64,000 nucleotides of DNA, from contig NZ_JAMXOF010000003.1 in assembly GCF_024055595.1 (NCBI RefSeq), forward strand, positions 372,001 through 436,000, given 5' to 3'. Source of the DNA: Mucilaginibacter aurantiaciroseus. GTDB taxonomy: Bacteria > Bacteroidota > Bacteroidia > Sphingobacteriales > Sphingobacteriaceae. Made by a program: the position numbers and the translations under genes. Position 1 is the first letter of the stretch. The number at the start of each line of letters is the position of its first letter. This document shows, in pieces, positions 26,975 to 36,202 of this stretch. The notes beneath the pieces were generated by a model. The model saw nothing but the letters and a program-made list of their open reading frames with translations. It was not told where the DNA came from and did not search any database.

Positions 26975-27576
26975 TGGAAATTTTCCTGGCGACACCCGTG
27001 GCGTCAATCATATTTGTAATTACACTGGCCACATCGCTTTGGGCGTTCTCTAACGAGAACATCTATGGCGAATTTATACTGAACCCCTACAACGTATCGC
27101 GCGGGCACAAGGTGTACACAGTTATCACCAGCGGGCTAATCCATAAGGACTGGAACCACCTGTTCTTTAATATGCTGTCGTACTATTTCTTTGCTTTCCA
27201 GTTGGAGGCGTTGTTGGGCCACTGGCAATTTGGTTTGCTGTATGTGTTAAGTCTGATACTAAGCGACCTGCCATCCATCCAAAAACATAAAGACGATATC
27301 TGGTATAACAGCCTTGGCGCTTCGGGTGCTATTAGCGCGGTGATATTTAGCTTTATTATGTTTAACCCAAAAGCGCAAATGGGGCTGATGTTTATCCCGA
27401 TCCCAATCCCCGCCTGGATCTTCGGGGTCTTGTATCTGGTCTACTGCCACTTCGCATCCAAACATGCGCGCGATAACGTTAACCACGATGCCCACTTATA
27501 TGGCGCGGTTAGCGGGGTGGTAATCACCTTCGCGCTTCATCACGAAGTCATCAACGAATTTATAAGGCAGTTTTAA
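26971..27576 (+). CDS. Rhomboid family intramembrane serine protease
   Basis: A 201-residue membrane protein with about six helices. The catalytic Ser lies in SLGASGAISAVIF (GxSG) and the catalytic His in NHDAHLYGAVSG, with HLFFNMLSYYFF (the H-x-x-x-N block) in an early helix. It would cut transmembrane segments of substrates. Its ATG overlaps the stop of the M14 peptidase, so both are translated together. It overlaps the convergent next gene at the stop codons. Confidence 0.93.
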   Translation: MMEIFLATPVASIIFVITLATSLWAFSNENIYGEFILNPYNVSRGHKVYTVITSGLIHKDWNHLFFNMLSYYFFAFQLEALLGHWQFGLLYVLSLILSDLPSIQKHKDDIWYNSLGASGAISAVIFSFIMFNPKAQMGLMFIPIPIPAWIFGVLYLVYCHFASKHARDNVNHDAHLYGAVSGVVITFALHHEVINEFIRQF

Positions 27577-28562
27577 TTAGGCAGGTCGATGCTTTCCCGG
27601 CTTATTTTGTTGCCATCGGCATCAAACAAAAAGCTCATAGGCTCATTTGGGTTTTTGATGATTTCTAATAACAGGAAGCCCCAGTTTTTCCAGAAGTTTT
27701 CCAATACCTGTCCGTAGGTTTTGTTGGTCCACTCATCGAAAAGCGGCTTGCTGCTAATGCCGCGCAGGGGCATATCCTCAATATACACATCCTCGCCAAC
27801 GGGTAAAATATTATACTCGGGCAGGCGGTTAAAAAGGTAGTTACTGTAGAATACCTTGCCGCTAAATTCTTCGAATTGGATAGGGTGCAGCACGTCGTCT
27901 TTTAGCTGATTGTATATCTTGTGGTGGTAACCAAAGTTGGCGTTGTTATCCTGCAGGCATATCACCATACCGAAATCTTTTATCCGCAGGGCGAATGTTT
28001 GGGTGTTGATCTCATCGCGATAACCAAACTCTTCGGGCTTGTTATCACCCTTAAATAAGAATAAACTAAAAGGTTTAAATTCTTCAAAATGGATAGGTAG
28101 GTTAACACTTTGCAGCATTAAATGCAGGTGGCTAAATTTATGGATAATGGCCTGCGAAATATTAAATTCCTCGCCCTGCGCATGCATCATTTTTATGCCA
28201 GACTGGATCTCGTTAAAAACAATGCCGTACAATAATTTGCTGGCCCATTGGAAAAGTTTAAACTCATCTAATGCCTTTACGCCTTCGTATCCGCCGGCAA
28301 ATGCGGCGGCAATTTCCAGTTCCAGAGGTTCTAAATACTCATCGTTAACAACAGCCGAGCATGGGATCTTTAGGTCTTTATAGGTAGCGATACTTTCGTC
28401 GAGCAGTTTAAAGGGCTGGTCTTCTAAATTATACAGGCTCATAAGCCATTGCGGAAAAACCTGGATCTTTTCTTCCTCGCTTTGTAAAACAGTTCCCGTT
28501 AAAAAACAGTTACGGTTACTAAAGTTAAATTTTTCGAACGGTGCGTAAATTTCTGCCGGCAT
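27573..28562 (-). CDS. Conserved protein of unknown function (329 aa)
   Basis: A 329-residue cytoplasmic protein with no signal peptide or membrane segment and no motif I recognise. It is acidic, rich in Phe and Leu, and ends with DGNKISRESIDLPN. Codon use resembles the neighbours, so it looks resident. Its stop codon overlaps the rhomboid stop on the other strand. It is divergent from the dipeptide epimerase across 55 nt. Confidence 0.75.
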   Translation of the reverse strand: MPAEIYAPFEKFNFSNRNCFLTGTVLQSEEEKIQVFPQWLMSLYNLEDQPFKLLDESIATYKDLKIPCSAVVNDEYLEPLELEIAAAFAGGYEGVKALDEFKLFQWASKLLYGIVFNEIQSGIKMMHAQGEEFNISQAIIHKFSHLHLMLQSVNLPIHFEEFKPFSLFLFKGDNKPEEFGYRDEINTQTFALRIKDFGMVICLQDNNANFGYHHKIYNQLKDDVLHPIQFEEFSGKVFYSNYLFNRLPEYNILPVGEDVYIEDMPLRGISSKPLFDEWTNKTYGQVLENFWKNWGFLLLEIIKNPNEPMSFLFDADGNKISRESIDLPN

Positions 28563-28617
28563 AGCTGTAAAGATAAGCAGGAATTTAACTTAATGTTTTA
28601 GCTTTGATATTATTGAC

Positions 28618-29628
28618 ATGCAGCTTACTTATCAACCCTTCGAGCTCCAACTAAAGCATACCTTTACCATCGCCAAGTTTTCGCGAACGAGCACCCCTTT
28701 GATGCTGGTGCAGTTAACCCACGAAGGCCAAACCGGCTTCGGTGAGGCATCAATGGTACCCTACATGGGCGAAAGCCACCAAAGCGCCACGGAATTTTTG
28801 AATAAAGTTGATGTAAGCCAGTTTAAATACCCTATTGATTTTGCAGCTATCATCCATTACCTGGATAGCATCGCACTTGGTCAGCCGGCCATAAAAGCCG
28901 CTATTGATATTGCCCTGCATGATTTGGATGGCAAACTGAAAGGCAAACCCTGCTGGGAAATCTTTGGTAGCGATCCCGCAAATATGCCGGTAACCAGTTA
29001 TACGATTGGCATAGACACCAAAAACGTCATCCTGCAAAAAGTAAAAGAAGCCAAAGGCCTTAAAGTGATAAAAGTTAAGCTTGGCCGCGATAGCGATAAA
29101 GAGCTGATCCAAACCATCCGCTCGGTAACCAATGTGCCGCTTTATGTAGATGCCAACCAAGGCTGGACAGACCGCAAACAAAGCCTCGACCTGATCTATT
29201 GGCTGCAAGAGCAGGGAGTGCAATTGATAGAGCAACCCATGCTTAAAACGGACATAGACGGCAACGCCTGGATAACCGAACATAGCCCTATCCCCATCAT
29301 CGGCGATGAGGCGGTGCAACGCCTTGGAGATGTTACGGCAGCTAAAGGCGTTTACCACGGCATCAATATCAAACTAATGAAATCGGCAGGGATGTACGAG
29401 GCCAAACAAATGATAAACAAAGCCCGCGAACTGGGACTTAAAATCCTTATAGGCTGCATGAGCGAAACCAGCTGCGCCACCCTTGCCGCTGCCGTCCTTG
29501 CCCCACAATGCGATTGGGCAGACCTTGACGGGCCATTGCTTACGATTAATAACCCCTACCAAAATCCGGATATGGTTAATGGTAAATGGGTGTTAAATAA
29601 AAAAGAAGGGTTGGGGTTAGACGTGTAA
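28618..29628 (+). CDS. L-Ala-D/L-Glu (dipeptide) epimerase, enolase superfamily
   Basis: A 336-residue muconate-lactonizing-type enolase superfamily enzyme. The N-terminal capping domain is followed by the barrel with KVIKVKLG (Lys-x-Lys catalytic base), YVDANQGW and IEQPM and GDEAV (metal ligands Asp, Glu, Asp), and GINIKLMKSAG (second catalytic Lys). The pattern fits dipeptide epimerases that act on L-Ala-L-Glu from murein recycling, in keeping with anmK and nagB elsewhere in the window. Substrate is inferred. Confidence 0.9.
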   Translation: MQLTYQPFELQLKHTFTIAKFSRTSTPLMLVQLTHEGQTGFGEASMVPYMGESHQSATEFLNKVDVSQFKYPIDFAAIIHYLDSIALGQPAIKAAIDIALHDLDGKLKGKPCWEIFGSDPANMPVTSYTIGIDTKNVILQKVKEAKGLKVIKVKLGRDSDKELIQTIRSVTNVPLYVDANQGWTDRKQSLDLIYWLQEQGVQLIEQPMLKTDIDGNAWITEHSPIPIIGDEAVQRLGDVTAAKGVYHGINIKLMKSAGMYEAKQMINKARELGLKILIGCMSETSCATLAAAVLAPQCDWADLDGPLLTINNPYQNPDMVNGKWVLNKKEGLGLDV

Positions 29629-29761
29629 TTAAGCACAAAGAGCATAGTTTTTTTACCAAGAGCACCGAGATAAGCAAAGGTTTGTGCTCTTTGTGGCTAA
29701 TAATTTAGCCATTCCTATGTGTTCTTTGTGGTTAAATAGAAGACAAAAACTCCTTAAATCA

Positions 29762-29789
29762 AAAAAGGGATGCTTTCGCACCCCCTTTT
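29762..29789. terminator. Terminator between the epimerase and amt
   Basis: AAAAGGG-A-TGC and GCA-CCCCC-TTTT pair around a TTTC loop (GAAA on the other strand). The flanking A and T runs let it act in both directions. It is 37 nt after the amt stop on the minus strand. Confidence 0.6.
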
Positions 29790-29825
29790 CTTCGTTAGTT
29801 AATTTAGTCAGTTATAGTGTTGTTA

Positions 29826-31136
29826 TTATAGTTCTTCGTCGTGTTGGCTCATGTCCAAACCTGCAATTTCCTCTTCTGCAGTAACACGTAGCGGGCTTAT
29901 CAGGTCGGTAATTTTAAGTAGTACAAATGCACCTACAAAAGCAAATACCGATACTGCTACCAATGCAATAACGTGTTTAAAAAACAAGGAGGTTTCGCCA
30001 TATGCTAAACCATTTGCACCTGCGCTGTTAACAGTTTTGGTAGCAAAAATACCCGTCATTAACATACCTACCATACCACCTACACCGTGGCAAGGGAATA
30101 CGTCTAAGGTATCATCAATGTTGGTTTTGCTTCTCCAGATAACTACCAGGTTGCTTATAACCGCGGCAACTATACCCACAATAAGCGAGCTTGATACGGT
30201 GATATAACCTGCAGCAGGTGTAACAGCAACCAAACCTACAACAGCGCCAATACAAGCGCCCATTGCCGATGGTTTTTTACCTCTAAGGATGTCAAAGAAG
30301 ATCCATGACATAGCGGCAGCGGCCGATGCGGTTGTTGTTGTAGCCAAAGCAGTAGCAGCAAGTTCGCTTGAGCTTAATGCAGAACCCGCGTTGAAACCAA
30401 ACCAGCCGAACCAAAGCAAGCCAGTACCCAATATTACGTAGCTGATACGTGCAGGTGTGTGGATCTCTTCTGCACCGGTACGTTTTTTAAGGTATAATGC
30501 TGAGGCAAGCGCGGCCCAACCGGCAGACATGTGTACAACAGTACCGCCTGCAAAGTCTAACACGCCCATTTTAAAGAAGTAACCTTGTGGGTGCCAAGTT
30601 GCGTGAGCTAATGGGATATAAATTACAATGATGAACAGTGTAATGAAAATTAAGTAAGAGTTGAAACGGATTCGTTCTGCAAATGCACCGGTAATAAGCG
30701 CAGGTGTAATAACCGCGAATTTTAACTGGAACATAGCAAATAATATTACCGGGATAGTTGGTGATGCCGCCCATGCCACACCTAAAGTGTTTTGCATCAT
30801 AAAAAATGATTTTGGGTTACCAATTAAGCCCAAGCCGCCAACATCATTGCCAAAGGCCATGCTAAAACCAAATACTACCCAAATGATAGTGATAAGGCCC
30901 ATACATACAAAGCTTTGCAGCATAGTAGAGATAACGTTCTTTTTACGCACCATGCCGCCATAAAAGAAGGCAAGGCCGGGTGTCATCAATAATACAAGGG
31001 CTGTAGAGATCAGCATCCAGGCAATATCAGCACCTACGTAAGTTGTTGCCGGTTTGGCAGCCGCTGTAGCGCCCGGGTACATCAGTGCCAGGATTACTAC
31101 AATAACGAGAATTCCAAAGGGTACAATTTTTTTCAT
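29826..31136 (-). CDS. amt: Ammonium transporter
   Basis: A 436-residue Amt/Rh/MEP transporter with an N-terminal signal-type helix and about eleven membrane helices. Conserved blocks are LLMTPGLAFFYGGMVR (helix I), DFAGGTVVHMSAGWAAL (first pore His), LWFGWFGFNAGSAL, and DVFPCHGVGGMVGML (second pore His). It carries ammonium across the inner membrane. No PII gene (glnK) is beside it in this window, unlike many amt loci. Confidence 0.96.
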   Translation of the reverse strand: MKKIVPFGILVIVVILALMYPGATAAAKPATTYVGADIAWMLISTALVLLMTPGLAFFYGGMVRKKNVISTMLQSFVCMGLITIIWVVFGFSMAFGNDVGGLGLIGNPKSFFMMQNTLGVAWAASPTIPVILFAMFQLKFAVITPALITGAFAERIRFNSYLIFITLFIIVIYIPLAHATWHPQGYFFKMGVLDFAGGTVVHMSAGWAALASALYLKKRTGAEEIHTPARISYVILGTGLLWFGWFGFNAGSALSSSELAATALATTTTASAAAAMSWIFFDILRGKKPSAMGACIGAVVGLVAVTPAAGYITVSSSLIVGIVAAVISNLVVIWRSKTNIDDTLDVFPCHGVGGMVGMLMTGIFATKTVNSAGANGLAYGETSLFFKHVIALVAVSVFAFVGAFVLLKITDLISPLRVTAEEEIAGLDMSQHDEEL

Positions 31137-31215
31137 TGTTTTAGTTTAAGGGGATAAGTTTAATTAATTAATAGTCAGTATTATTTGGAGGTTAGTATTT
31201 TGAGAAGGGTGCTGC

Positions 31216-31587
31216 TTATAAGTTAGCCCTGTGTTTTCGCCCTAGGTGCCGAGGCAACAGCATCAGCCCAGAGTACAACCTGTAAGCTGATGCCGGTTTA
31301 ATTAAATCATAATTAGAACCATTTATATAAACTGTCGCGGTGTTTAATCCAGTTTGGGGAGTATTTTTGAAAAAAAGAAGATCTCTTTCGTCTTTTTTAT
31401 TATTTACGATGCCTTTAAGCGTATAAACTTCGGTGAAGTTTAAATTTTTAGTGTTTTTTATACCATTAGTGAAAGCAAAAGCACTTAATTTGTAGGTAAT
31501 ATATCTAAAAGAAGCAGAAATTAAATCGTTTATCGACTTAATTTTGTTAATAATCATTAAAATAAGTTTTAATTTTGTCAATTGCAT
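31216..31587 (-). CDS. Hypothetical protein (doubtful)
   Basis: A 123-residue open frame upstream of amt on the same strand. An internal ATG (residue 12 of the frame) may be the real start. It is rich in Asn, Lys and Ile, with no recognised motif and no signal peptide. Base composition is lower in GC than amt. It may be a real small gene, a relic, or chance in AT-rich DNA. Confidence 0.3.
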   Translation of the reverse strand: MQLTKLKLILMIINKIKSINDLISASFRYITYKLSAFAFTNGIKNTKNLNFTEVYTLKGIVNNKKDERDLLFFKNTPQTGLNTATVYINGSNYDLIKPASAYRLYSGLMLLPRHLGRKHRANL

Positions 31588-31812
31588 ATGCTAAAATAAC
31601 AACATAAAAACCATATTGTCAATAAAATTCGTAAATTTTTATAAATTTCTTTAAAATATTGTATAATAAATGAAAAATCAATCTTATTTATTAAGATAGG
31701 TTAGCATAAAAGCCCTTGTTTTATCATTTGATGGCATATTTTTAAAATATAGCCCGATAAAATATATTTTTTTAAGATTTTTCAGAAAATCAGCGTCGAT
31801 TATTGAATTATT
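31588..31812. other. AT-rich intergenic region, nothing recognised
   Basis: About 225 nt of very AT-rich sequence downstream of dinB (minus strand) and upstream of the doubtful 123-aa frame. No tRNA, strong hairpin or open frame is visible. Confidence 0.4.
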
Positions 31813-32919
31813 TCAAAAATCGAAGAGTGTGAGCTGATTCGTTTGCGGTTTCGCCTTGGTTTCTATAGGCAAAAAGTTAGACACCGTAATGCCCAATAAC
31901 CTTATCCGGCTGTTTTCGGTGTCTGTAACGGCCAGCAAAGTTTTTGATACGCTTAATATGGTATCAATATCGTCTACGTTATCCGGGATAGTGCAGCTGC
32001 GGGTTATCTGCTTAAAGTCGCTATACTTTATTTTGAGGGTAATGGTTCGGCCCTTTAACCGATATTTCAATAATCGTTCGTTTACGATCTTAGCTATCTT
32101 CTCCAGTTCGGTGTGCATTTCCTCTTCGGTGGTCAGGTCATAGGCAAATGTATCTTCGGCCCCCATTGATTTTGTTTCGCGGTGGGGTTGCACATCCCGG
32201 TCATCAATCCCACGTACTATCATGTAATAAAACCCGCCTGCTTTTCCAAAGCGGCCGGTCATATCCTCTTCGCTTAATTTCTTCAGATCGGCACCGGTAA
32301 AAAGGCCCTGCTTTTTCATTTTTTCGGCAGTTACCTTACCTACGCCATGGAATTTCTCTACAGGCAAGTTCTCCATAAAGTTTTCTATAGATGACGGGCC
32401 TATGAATGTTAAGCCATCCGGCTTTTTTATATCAGATGCAATTTTGGCTACAAATTTATTAATGGATACCCCTGCCGATGCAGTAAGGTTCAGCTCATCT
32501 TTAATAGCCTGTTTTATTTGCTGCGCGATCTCGATAGCCGAGCCGATGTTCAATTTGTCATTAGTAACATCCAGGTATGCTTCATCCAGCGAGAGTGGTT
32601 CTATCAGGTCGGTGTATCTCCCAAAGATCTCGCGGATTTTTTGCGAAACCTCTTTATACGCAGCAAACCTTGGCCTAACAAATATGGCATGCGGGCAAAG
32701 CTGCAGTGCCTGCTTTGATGACATGGCCGAGCGGATGCCGAACTTGCGCGCCTCATAACTTGCGGTAGCTACCACACCACCGCGCCCTTCGGGCAGGCCG
32801 CCAACTACAAGGGGTTTGCCACGGTATTCGGGGAAATCGCGCTGCTCTACCGACGCGTAAAATGCGTCCATATCAATATGGATTATCTTCCGCTTTATCT
32901 GAACTTCGCTATCTGCCAC
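31813..32919 (-). CDS. dinB: DNA polymerase IV (translesion Y-family polymerase)
   Basis: A 368-residue Y-family polymerase. The catalytic acids are in IHIDMDAFYASVEQRD and LSLDEAYLDVT, the steric-gate and helix-hairpin-helix region is VEKFHGVGKVTAEKM, and the little-finger domain follows. The protein ends with QLTLFDF, a match to the sliding-clamp binding motif QLxLF. It copies past damaged bases. Single gene, divergent from the thiamine-kinase-like gene. Confidence 0.95.
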   Translation of the reverse strand: MADSEVQIKRKIIHIDMDAFYASVEQRDFPEYRGKPLVVGGLPEGRGGVVATASYEARKFGIRSAMSSKQALQLCPHAIFVRPRFAAYKEVSQKIREIFGRYTDLIEPLSLDEAYLDVTNDKLNIGSAIEIAQQIKQAIKDELNLTASAGVSINKFVAKIASDIKKPDGLTFIGPSSIENFMENLPVEKFHGVGKVTAEKMKKQGLFTGADLKKLSEEDMTGRFGKAGGFYYMIVRGIDDRDVQPHRETKSMGAEDTFAYDLTTEEEMHTELEKIAKIVNERLLKYRLKGRTITLKIKYSDFKQITRSCTIPDNVDDIDTILSVSKTLLAVTDTENSRIRLLGITVSNFLPIETKAKPQTNQLTLFDF

Positions 32920-33068
32920 TTTATGCTAAACTTTTAAAGCCCCCTTAAGCCTCCTCTAAATCTCCCCCGGTAGTGGTGGCATTCTTTCCTGCTCCCTCTC
33001 CTTCGAAAAGTTGGGAAGAGGCTAATTTAATTTACCTTTGATAAAATTACTCAACTGTATATAATATA

Positions 33069-33638
33069 ATGTCATCCCACCACATTGTACGCGAAAAACA
33101 GGAACCCGCCCTGCTGTTATTAAGCCTCGGTAACTTCTCTGAAGAATTACTGGGCCAACTGCTTGAGTGGAGCCCAACGGTGATTGCCACGCCGCTTATT
33201 GCCGAGCAGATGAACAGCTACGAAATAAAGATAGACATTATTGTAGCGGATGAAATTGATAAAACGCTACAATCCTATATCAGGCAGATCCCGCAGGCAG
33301 GTGCATCGCAGGTAGAAGCCGCCCTCAACTTTCTTATCCAAAATGAATACAAAGCCGTAAATGTAGTGGCCGATGATGTAAACTTTAATGAATTTACCAC
33401 ATTCGCTTCCAAAATCAACATTGTAATATATAGCGGAAACCAAAAAATTTACGCGGTTAACCCAGGCTTCAGCAAGTGGAAACCAGCGGGCGAAAGTATC
33501 CGCATCTTATCCTTATATTTAAATCTGCAAACCAATGGATTAGCTGATAAAGGTAACGGTGATTTTGTCACCACAACCGACGGCTTCATCAGCCTGAATT
33601 TCGACGATGGGTTACTGTTTATAGCTGAAGAGATCTGA
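33069..33638 (+). CDS. Thiamine pyrophosphokinase-like protein
   Basis: A 189-residue cytoplasmic protein. Its opening MSSHHIVREKQEPALLL, then LLGQLLEWSPTVIA and YEIKIDIIVADEI, recall the Bacteroidetes proteins named thiamine pyrophosphokinase, in which the conserved Gly-Asp-x-Asp substrate motif is often weak. Here that acidic motif is not clear, so activity is doubtful. If active it would make thiamine diphosphate. The assignment is from remembered similarity only. Confidence 0.5.
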   Translation: MSSHHIVREKQEPALLLLSLGNFSEELLGQLLEWSPTVIATPLIAEQMNSYEIKIDIIVADEIDKTLQSYIRQIPQAGASQVEAALNFLIQNEYKAVNVVADDVNFNEFTTFASKINIVIYSGNQKIYAVNPGFSKWKPAGESIRILSLYLNLQTNGLADKGNGDFVTTTDGFISLNFDDGLLFIAEEI

Positions 33639-33781
33639 TTAGGATACAAGCCTGACAAACAGGGTAATTAGCGGCTCATTTTTTGTCTAAATATAATTAT
33701 ACATCAATTAAACCGTTGATGTGTTTCGTAGTCTTAATACATACATCGGCTTTGATATACCGATCAATTATAAATTTCAAG

Positions 33782-34909
33782 ATGAAAACAGAATATAGAA
33801 AATTATTAAGTATTGCCTTAAGCGGGGTGTTGCTCATGTCTTTAGGCCTAAACGCCAATGCGCAACGTGGTAGCAGGGGTGGTGGTGGTGGCGGCGGCGG
33901 TTTTAGCGGCGGCGGTAGTGTTAGTCGTTCATCCGGTGGTGGTGGTGGTGGTGGCTTCAGTCGCCCATCAAGTGGTGGCGGCGGCGGTTTTAGCCGTCCG
34001 TCTGCCGGTAGCAGCGGTGGTTTTAGCCGTCCGTCTGCCGGTGTTGGCGTAAGCCGCCCTTCCGGGGGTTTTAACCGTCCATCCGGCGATGCAAGTGTAG
34101 GCCGTCCGTCAGGAGGGTTCAACCGCCCGTCAGGTGGGTTTAACCGTCCCGGCACATCAGTTGGCGTAACCCGAGGCACAAATGGTTTTAACCGTGGTAA
34201 TACATCTGTTTTAGGCAATCGTGGCACTTACGGCGGCAGCCGTGGAACTTATGGTGCAGGCGTAAGAGGTGGTTACCGTGGTGGTAATTATGGCCGTTAT
34301 GGCTACGGTTACAACCGTGGTTATTATGGTGGCCCGAGTTACTTTAACCGTGGTTTTTATAACAACCGTGGTTTTTATAATTCATACTATTTGCCACGCA
34401 TTGGTTTTAGCATAGGTGTACTGCCATTTGGTTATTATCCGTTCTATTACGGCGATTACCAATATTACTATAGCGATGGTTTATACTATCAGCAATACAA
34501 TAACCAGTATACAGTGGTTGAACCACCGGTTGGTGCCGCGGTAAATTCATTACCATCAAAGGCCGAAGCTATTACCATTAATGGAGAGCAGTACTACGAA
34601 TCTAACGGTGTTTACTACCGCGCGGTTACTAAAGATGATGGCAGCGTAGTTTACGAAGTTGCCGGTAAAGATGGCGAACTGAACACCGCTAATGGTGGTG
34701 GCGATGGCGGCGAGTACGACCAACCCTATCAGATTGGTGATGTGTTAACCACCTTACCACAGGATAGCCGTAAAATTAAAGTGAACGGCGAAAAATTATA
34801 TGTAGCGCCCGACGGAACGTATTTCCAGGAAACCCGCGACAATGATAATAACAAAGTGTACAAAGTTGTAGGCCTTGCAACAGATGAGCCAGAGGACAAC
34901 AATCAATAA
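33782..34909 (+). CDS. Exported Gly/Ser/Arg-repeat protein with DUF6515-like C-terminus
   Basis: A 375-residue protein starting at the ATG at 33782, which gives the signal peptide LLSIALSGVLLMSLGLNANAQ. Residues about 25-150 are low complexity: poly-Gly runs and repeats of 'FSRPSAG' and 'GGFNRPSG'. A Tyr/Arg/Gly-rich stretch (YGYGYNRGYYGG) follows, and the C-terminal third has two copies of a module, LPSKAEAITINGEQYYESNGVYYRAV and LPQDSRKIKVNGEKLYVAPDGTYFQE. That module matches DUF6515 in my memory. It is probably a cell-surface or periplasmic matrix protein of unknown role. Confidence 0.8.
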   Translation: MKTEYRKLLSIALSGVLLMSLGLNANAQRGSRGGGGGGGGFSGGGSVSRSSGGGGGGGFSRPSSGGGGGFSRPSAGSSGGFSRPSAGVGVSRPSGGFNRPSGDASVGRPSGGFNRPSGGFNRPGTSVGVTRGTNGFNRGNTSVLGNRGTYGGSRGTYGAGVRGGYRGGNYGRYGYGYNRGYYGGPSYFNRGFYNNRGFYNSYYLPRIGFSIGVLPFGYYPFYYGDYQYYYSDGLYYQQYNNQYTVVEPPVGAAVNSLPSKAEAITINGEQYYESNGVYYRAVTKDDGSVVYEVAGKDGELNTANGGGDGGEYDQPYQIGDVLTTLPQDSRKIKVNGEKLYVAPDGTYFQETRDNDNNKVYKVVGLATDEPEDNNQ

Positions 34910-34926
34910 TATTTAAGTATAATAAT

Positions 34927-34959
34927 TAAAGGCGGATGCTGCAAAGCATCTGCCTTTTT
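34927..34959 (+). terminator. Terminator after the Gly-rich protein
   Basis: AAAGGCGGATGCT and AGCATCTGCCTTT pair with one G-T wobble around a GCAA tetraloop and are followed by T residues. It is 18 nt after the stop codon. Confidence 0.85.
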
Positions 34960-35059
34960 TGTGCGTTATAATCCCGGGGAAGTAACACGCTTTTAAATTA
35001 TTCAAACAATTTCAACTTAAATACATTAATTATTAAGTTGAACTTAATAGTTGAAGTGT

Positions 35060-35362
35060 ATGAATGATCAGGAATGGGGAATAATACTAAGATTGTGGAG
35101 TTGCGTAAGGGCTTGTAAGGAATGTATTAAAGCTTGCCTTAACGAAAGGGATAATGTACAATTTAAGTATTGCATAAAGTTGTTTAAGGATAATATTGAT
35201 GTTTGTGTGCAAAGCGACAGGCTGCTACAACGCGGATCAGAAATAGCTTACCAGTTTTTGGCGCTGTGTGAGAATGTTTGCCTTAAATGTGAAAAAGTTT
35301 GCCTGGCCTGCGCCTATATCTGCCATGATTACCACGAACCGTTGCAACTGAAATACGTATGA
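35060..35362 (+). CDS. Cys-rich four-helix copper-binding protein (DUF326/Csp-like)
   Basis: A 100-residue protein starting at the ATG at 35060. It has about thirteen cysteines, mostly as C-x3-C and C-x2-C on predicted helices (CVRACKECIKAC, ALCENVCLKCEKVCLACAYIC) and a terminal HDYH. This is the pattern of DUF326 four-helix-bundle copper storage proteins, which line the bundle core with Cys. There is no signal peptide, so it would be a cytosolic Csp3-like form. Its stop overlaps the ATG of the flavodoxin gene. Confidence 0.82.
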   Translation: MNDQEWGIILRLWSCVRACKECIKACLNERDNVQFKYCIKLFKDNIDVCVQSDRLLQRGSEIAYQFLALCENVCLKCEKVCLACAYICHDYHEPLQLKYV

Positions 35363-35961
35363 AAGCCCTGATATTAAACTGTACGCTTAAACCATCGCCC
35401 GCGGCATCTAACACCGAAGCCCTGGCAAAGGAGTTTGTTGCCGAGCTGGATCGGCTTGGCGTAAAAACCAGTATGATTCGTGTGGCAGATCACAATATCA
35501 TCACGGGCATAAAATCTGATCTGGGCGAGGAGGATGCCTGGCCTGCTATATTAAAAGAATTGCTCGCATCAGAGATACTCATCATAGCCACCCCAACCTG
35601 GATGGGCACCATGAGCAGCGAAGCATTGAAAGTTTTAGAACGCATAAATGGCCTTTACCCCAAGCGCGACGCACAAAACCGCCCGGTTACTTTTAATAAG
35701 GTAGCAGGCTTTGTAGTAACGGGTGCCGAAGATGGAGCACGCCACGTGGTATCGGAAATTGCCGGTGCGCTAATGGATGTTGGCTTTACCATTGCGCCGC
35801 AATCATACACTTATTGGAATAATGGCCCCGGCCCCGGGGATAATTACCTGGAAAGCGATTACCGCAAAGATTGGTCGATAGAAACCGGTAAAGCCGCCGC
35901 GGCAAATGTGGTAGCCGTTGCCAAGGCCTTAAAAAACACACCCATTTCCGGTAGGGAGTAA
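35359..35961 (+). CDS. Flavodoxin-family NAD(P)H:FMN reductase-like protein
   Basis: A 200-residue flavodoxin-fold protein. The FMN phosphate loop is NCTLKPSPAASNTEAL, followed by ATPTWMGTMSSEALKVLERI and VVTGAEDGARHV. Such proteins reduce quinones or flavins. It is coupled by an ATGA overlap to the Cys-rich copper-type protein, so it may keep that protein's cysteines or the metal in a reduced state. This partnership is inference from gene order. Confidence 0.85.
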   Translation: MKALILNCTLKPSPAASNTEALAKEFVAELDRLGVKTSMIRVADHNIITGIKSDLGEEDAWPAILKELLASEILIIATPTWMGTMSSEALKVLERINGLYPKRDAQNRPVTFNKVAGFVVTGAEDGARHVVSEIAGALMDVGFTIAPQSYTYWNNGPGPGDNYLESDYRKDWSIETGKAAAANVVAVAKALKNTPISGRE

Positions 35962-36202
35962 TGCTCAATATATTTTGGCTACAGCCGTCGTCTTTGTCTT
36001 TATATCTGTCCCATAAATGGAATGGATATAATTTAATCTATCTTAGATTTGTTTATTAGCACATTGCCGTTCGGCTTTAGCCAACGGCTAAATTAAACTG
36101 TTTAAAATGGCTTTAGCCCAAGCTTTAAGTAGGTTTAATATGAAGTTCCTACCCATCTCCGGCAACGAATAACATTGGCGCCGATATTATTACCTTTGCG
36201 GT
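35962..36202. other. Intergenic region with a GCCGTT/AACGGC hairpin
   Basis: About 240 nt with no gene. GCCGTT and AACGGC around CGGCTTTAGCC (36066-36088) form a hairpin, and 'ggctttagcc' recurs nearby at about 36109-36120. These are short intergenic repeats of unknown function. Confidence 0.45.

Noticed and set aside
28750..29358. 202-codon frame antisense to the dipeptide epimerase
   Set aside because: The sense strand encodes all enolase-superfamily motifs; the antisense frame has none.
33900..34160. Gly/Ser/Arg-coding tandem repeats considered as a CRISPR-like or satellite array
   Set aside because: Units are short, irregular and in frame with a signal-peptide protein; there are no spacers.
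33697..34227. Pro-rich 176-codon frame antisense to the Gly-rich protein
   Set aside because: It is the complement of Gly/Ser/Arg repeats and gives only PPPP and RLKPP runs.
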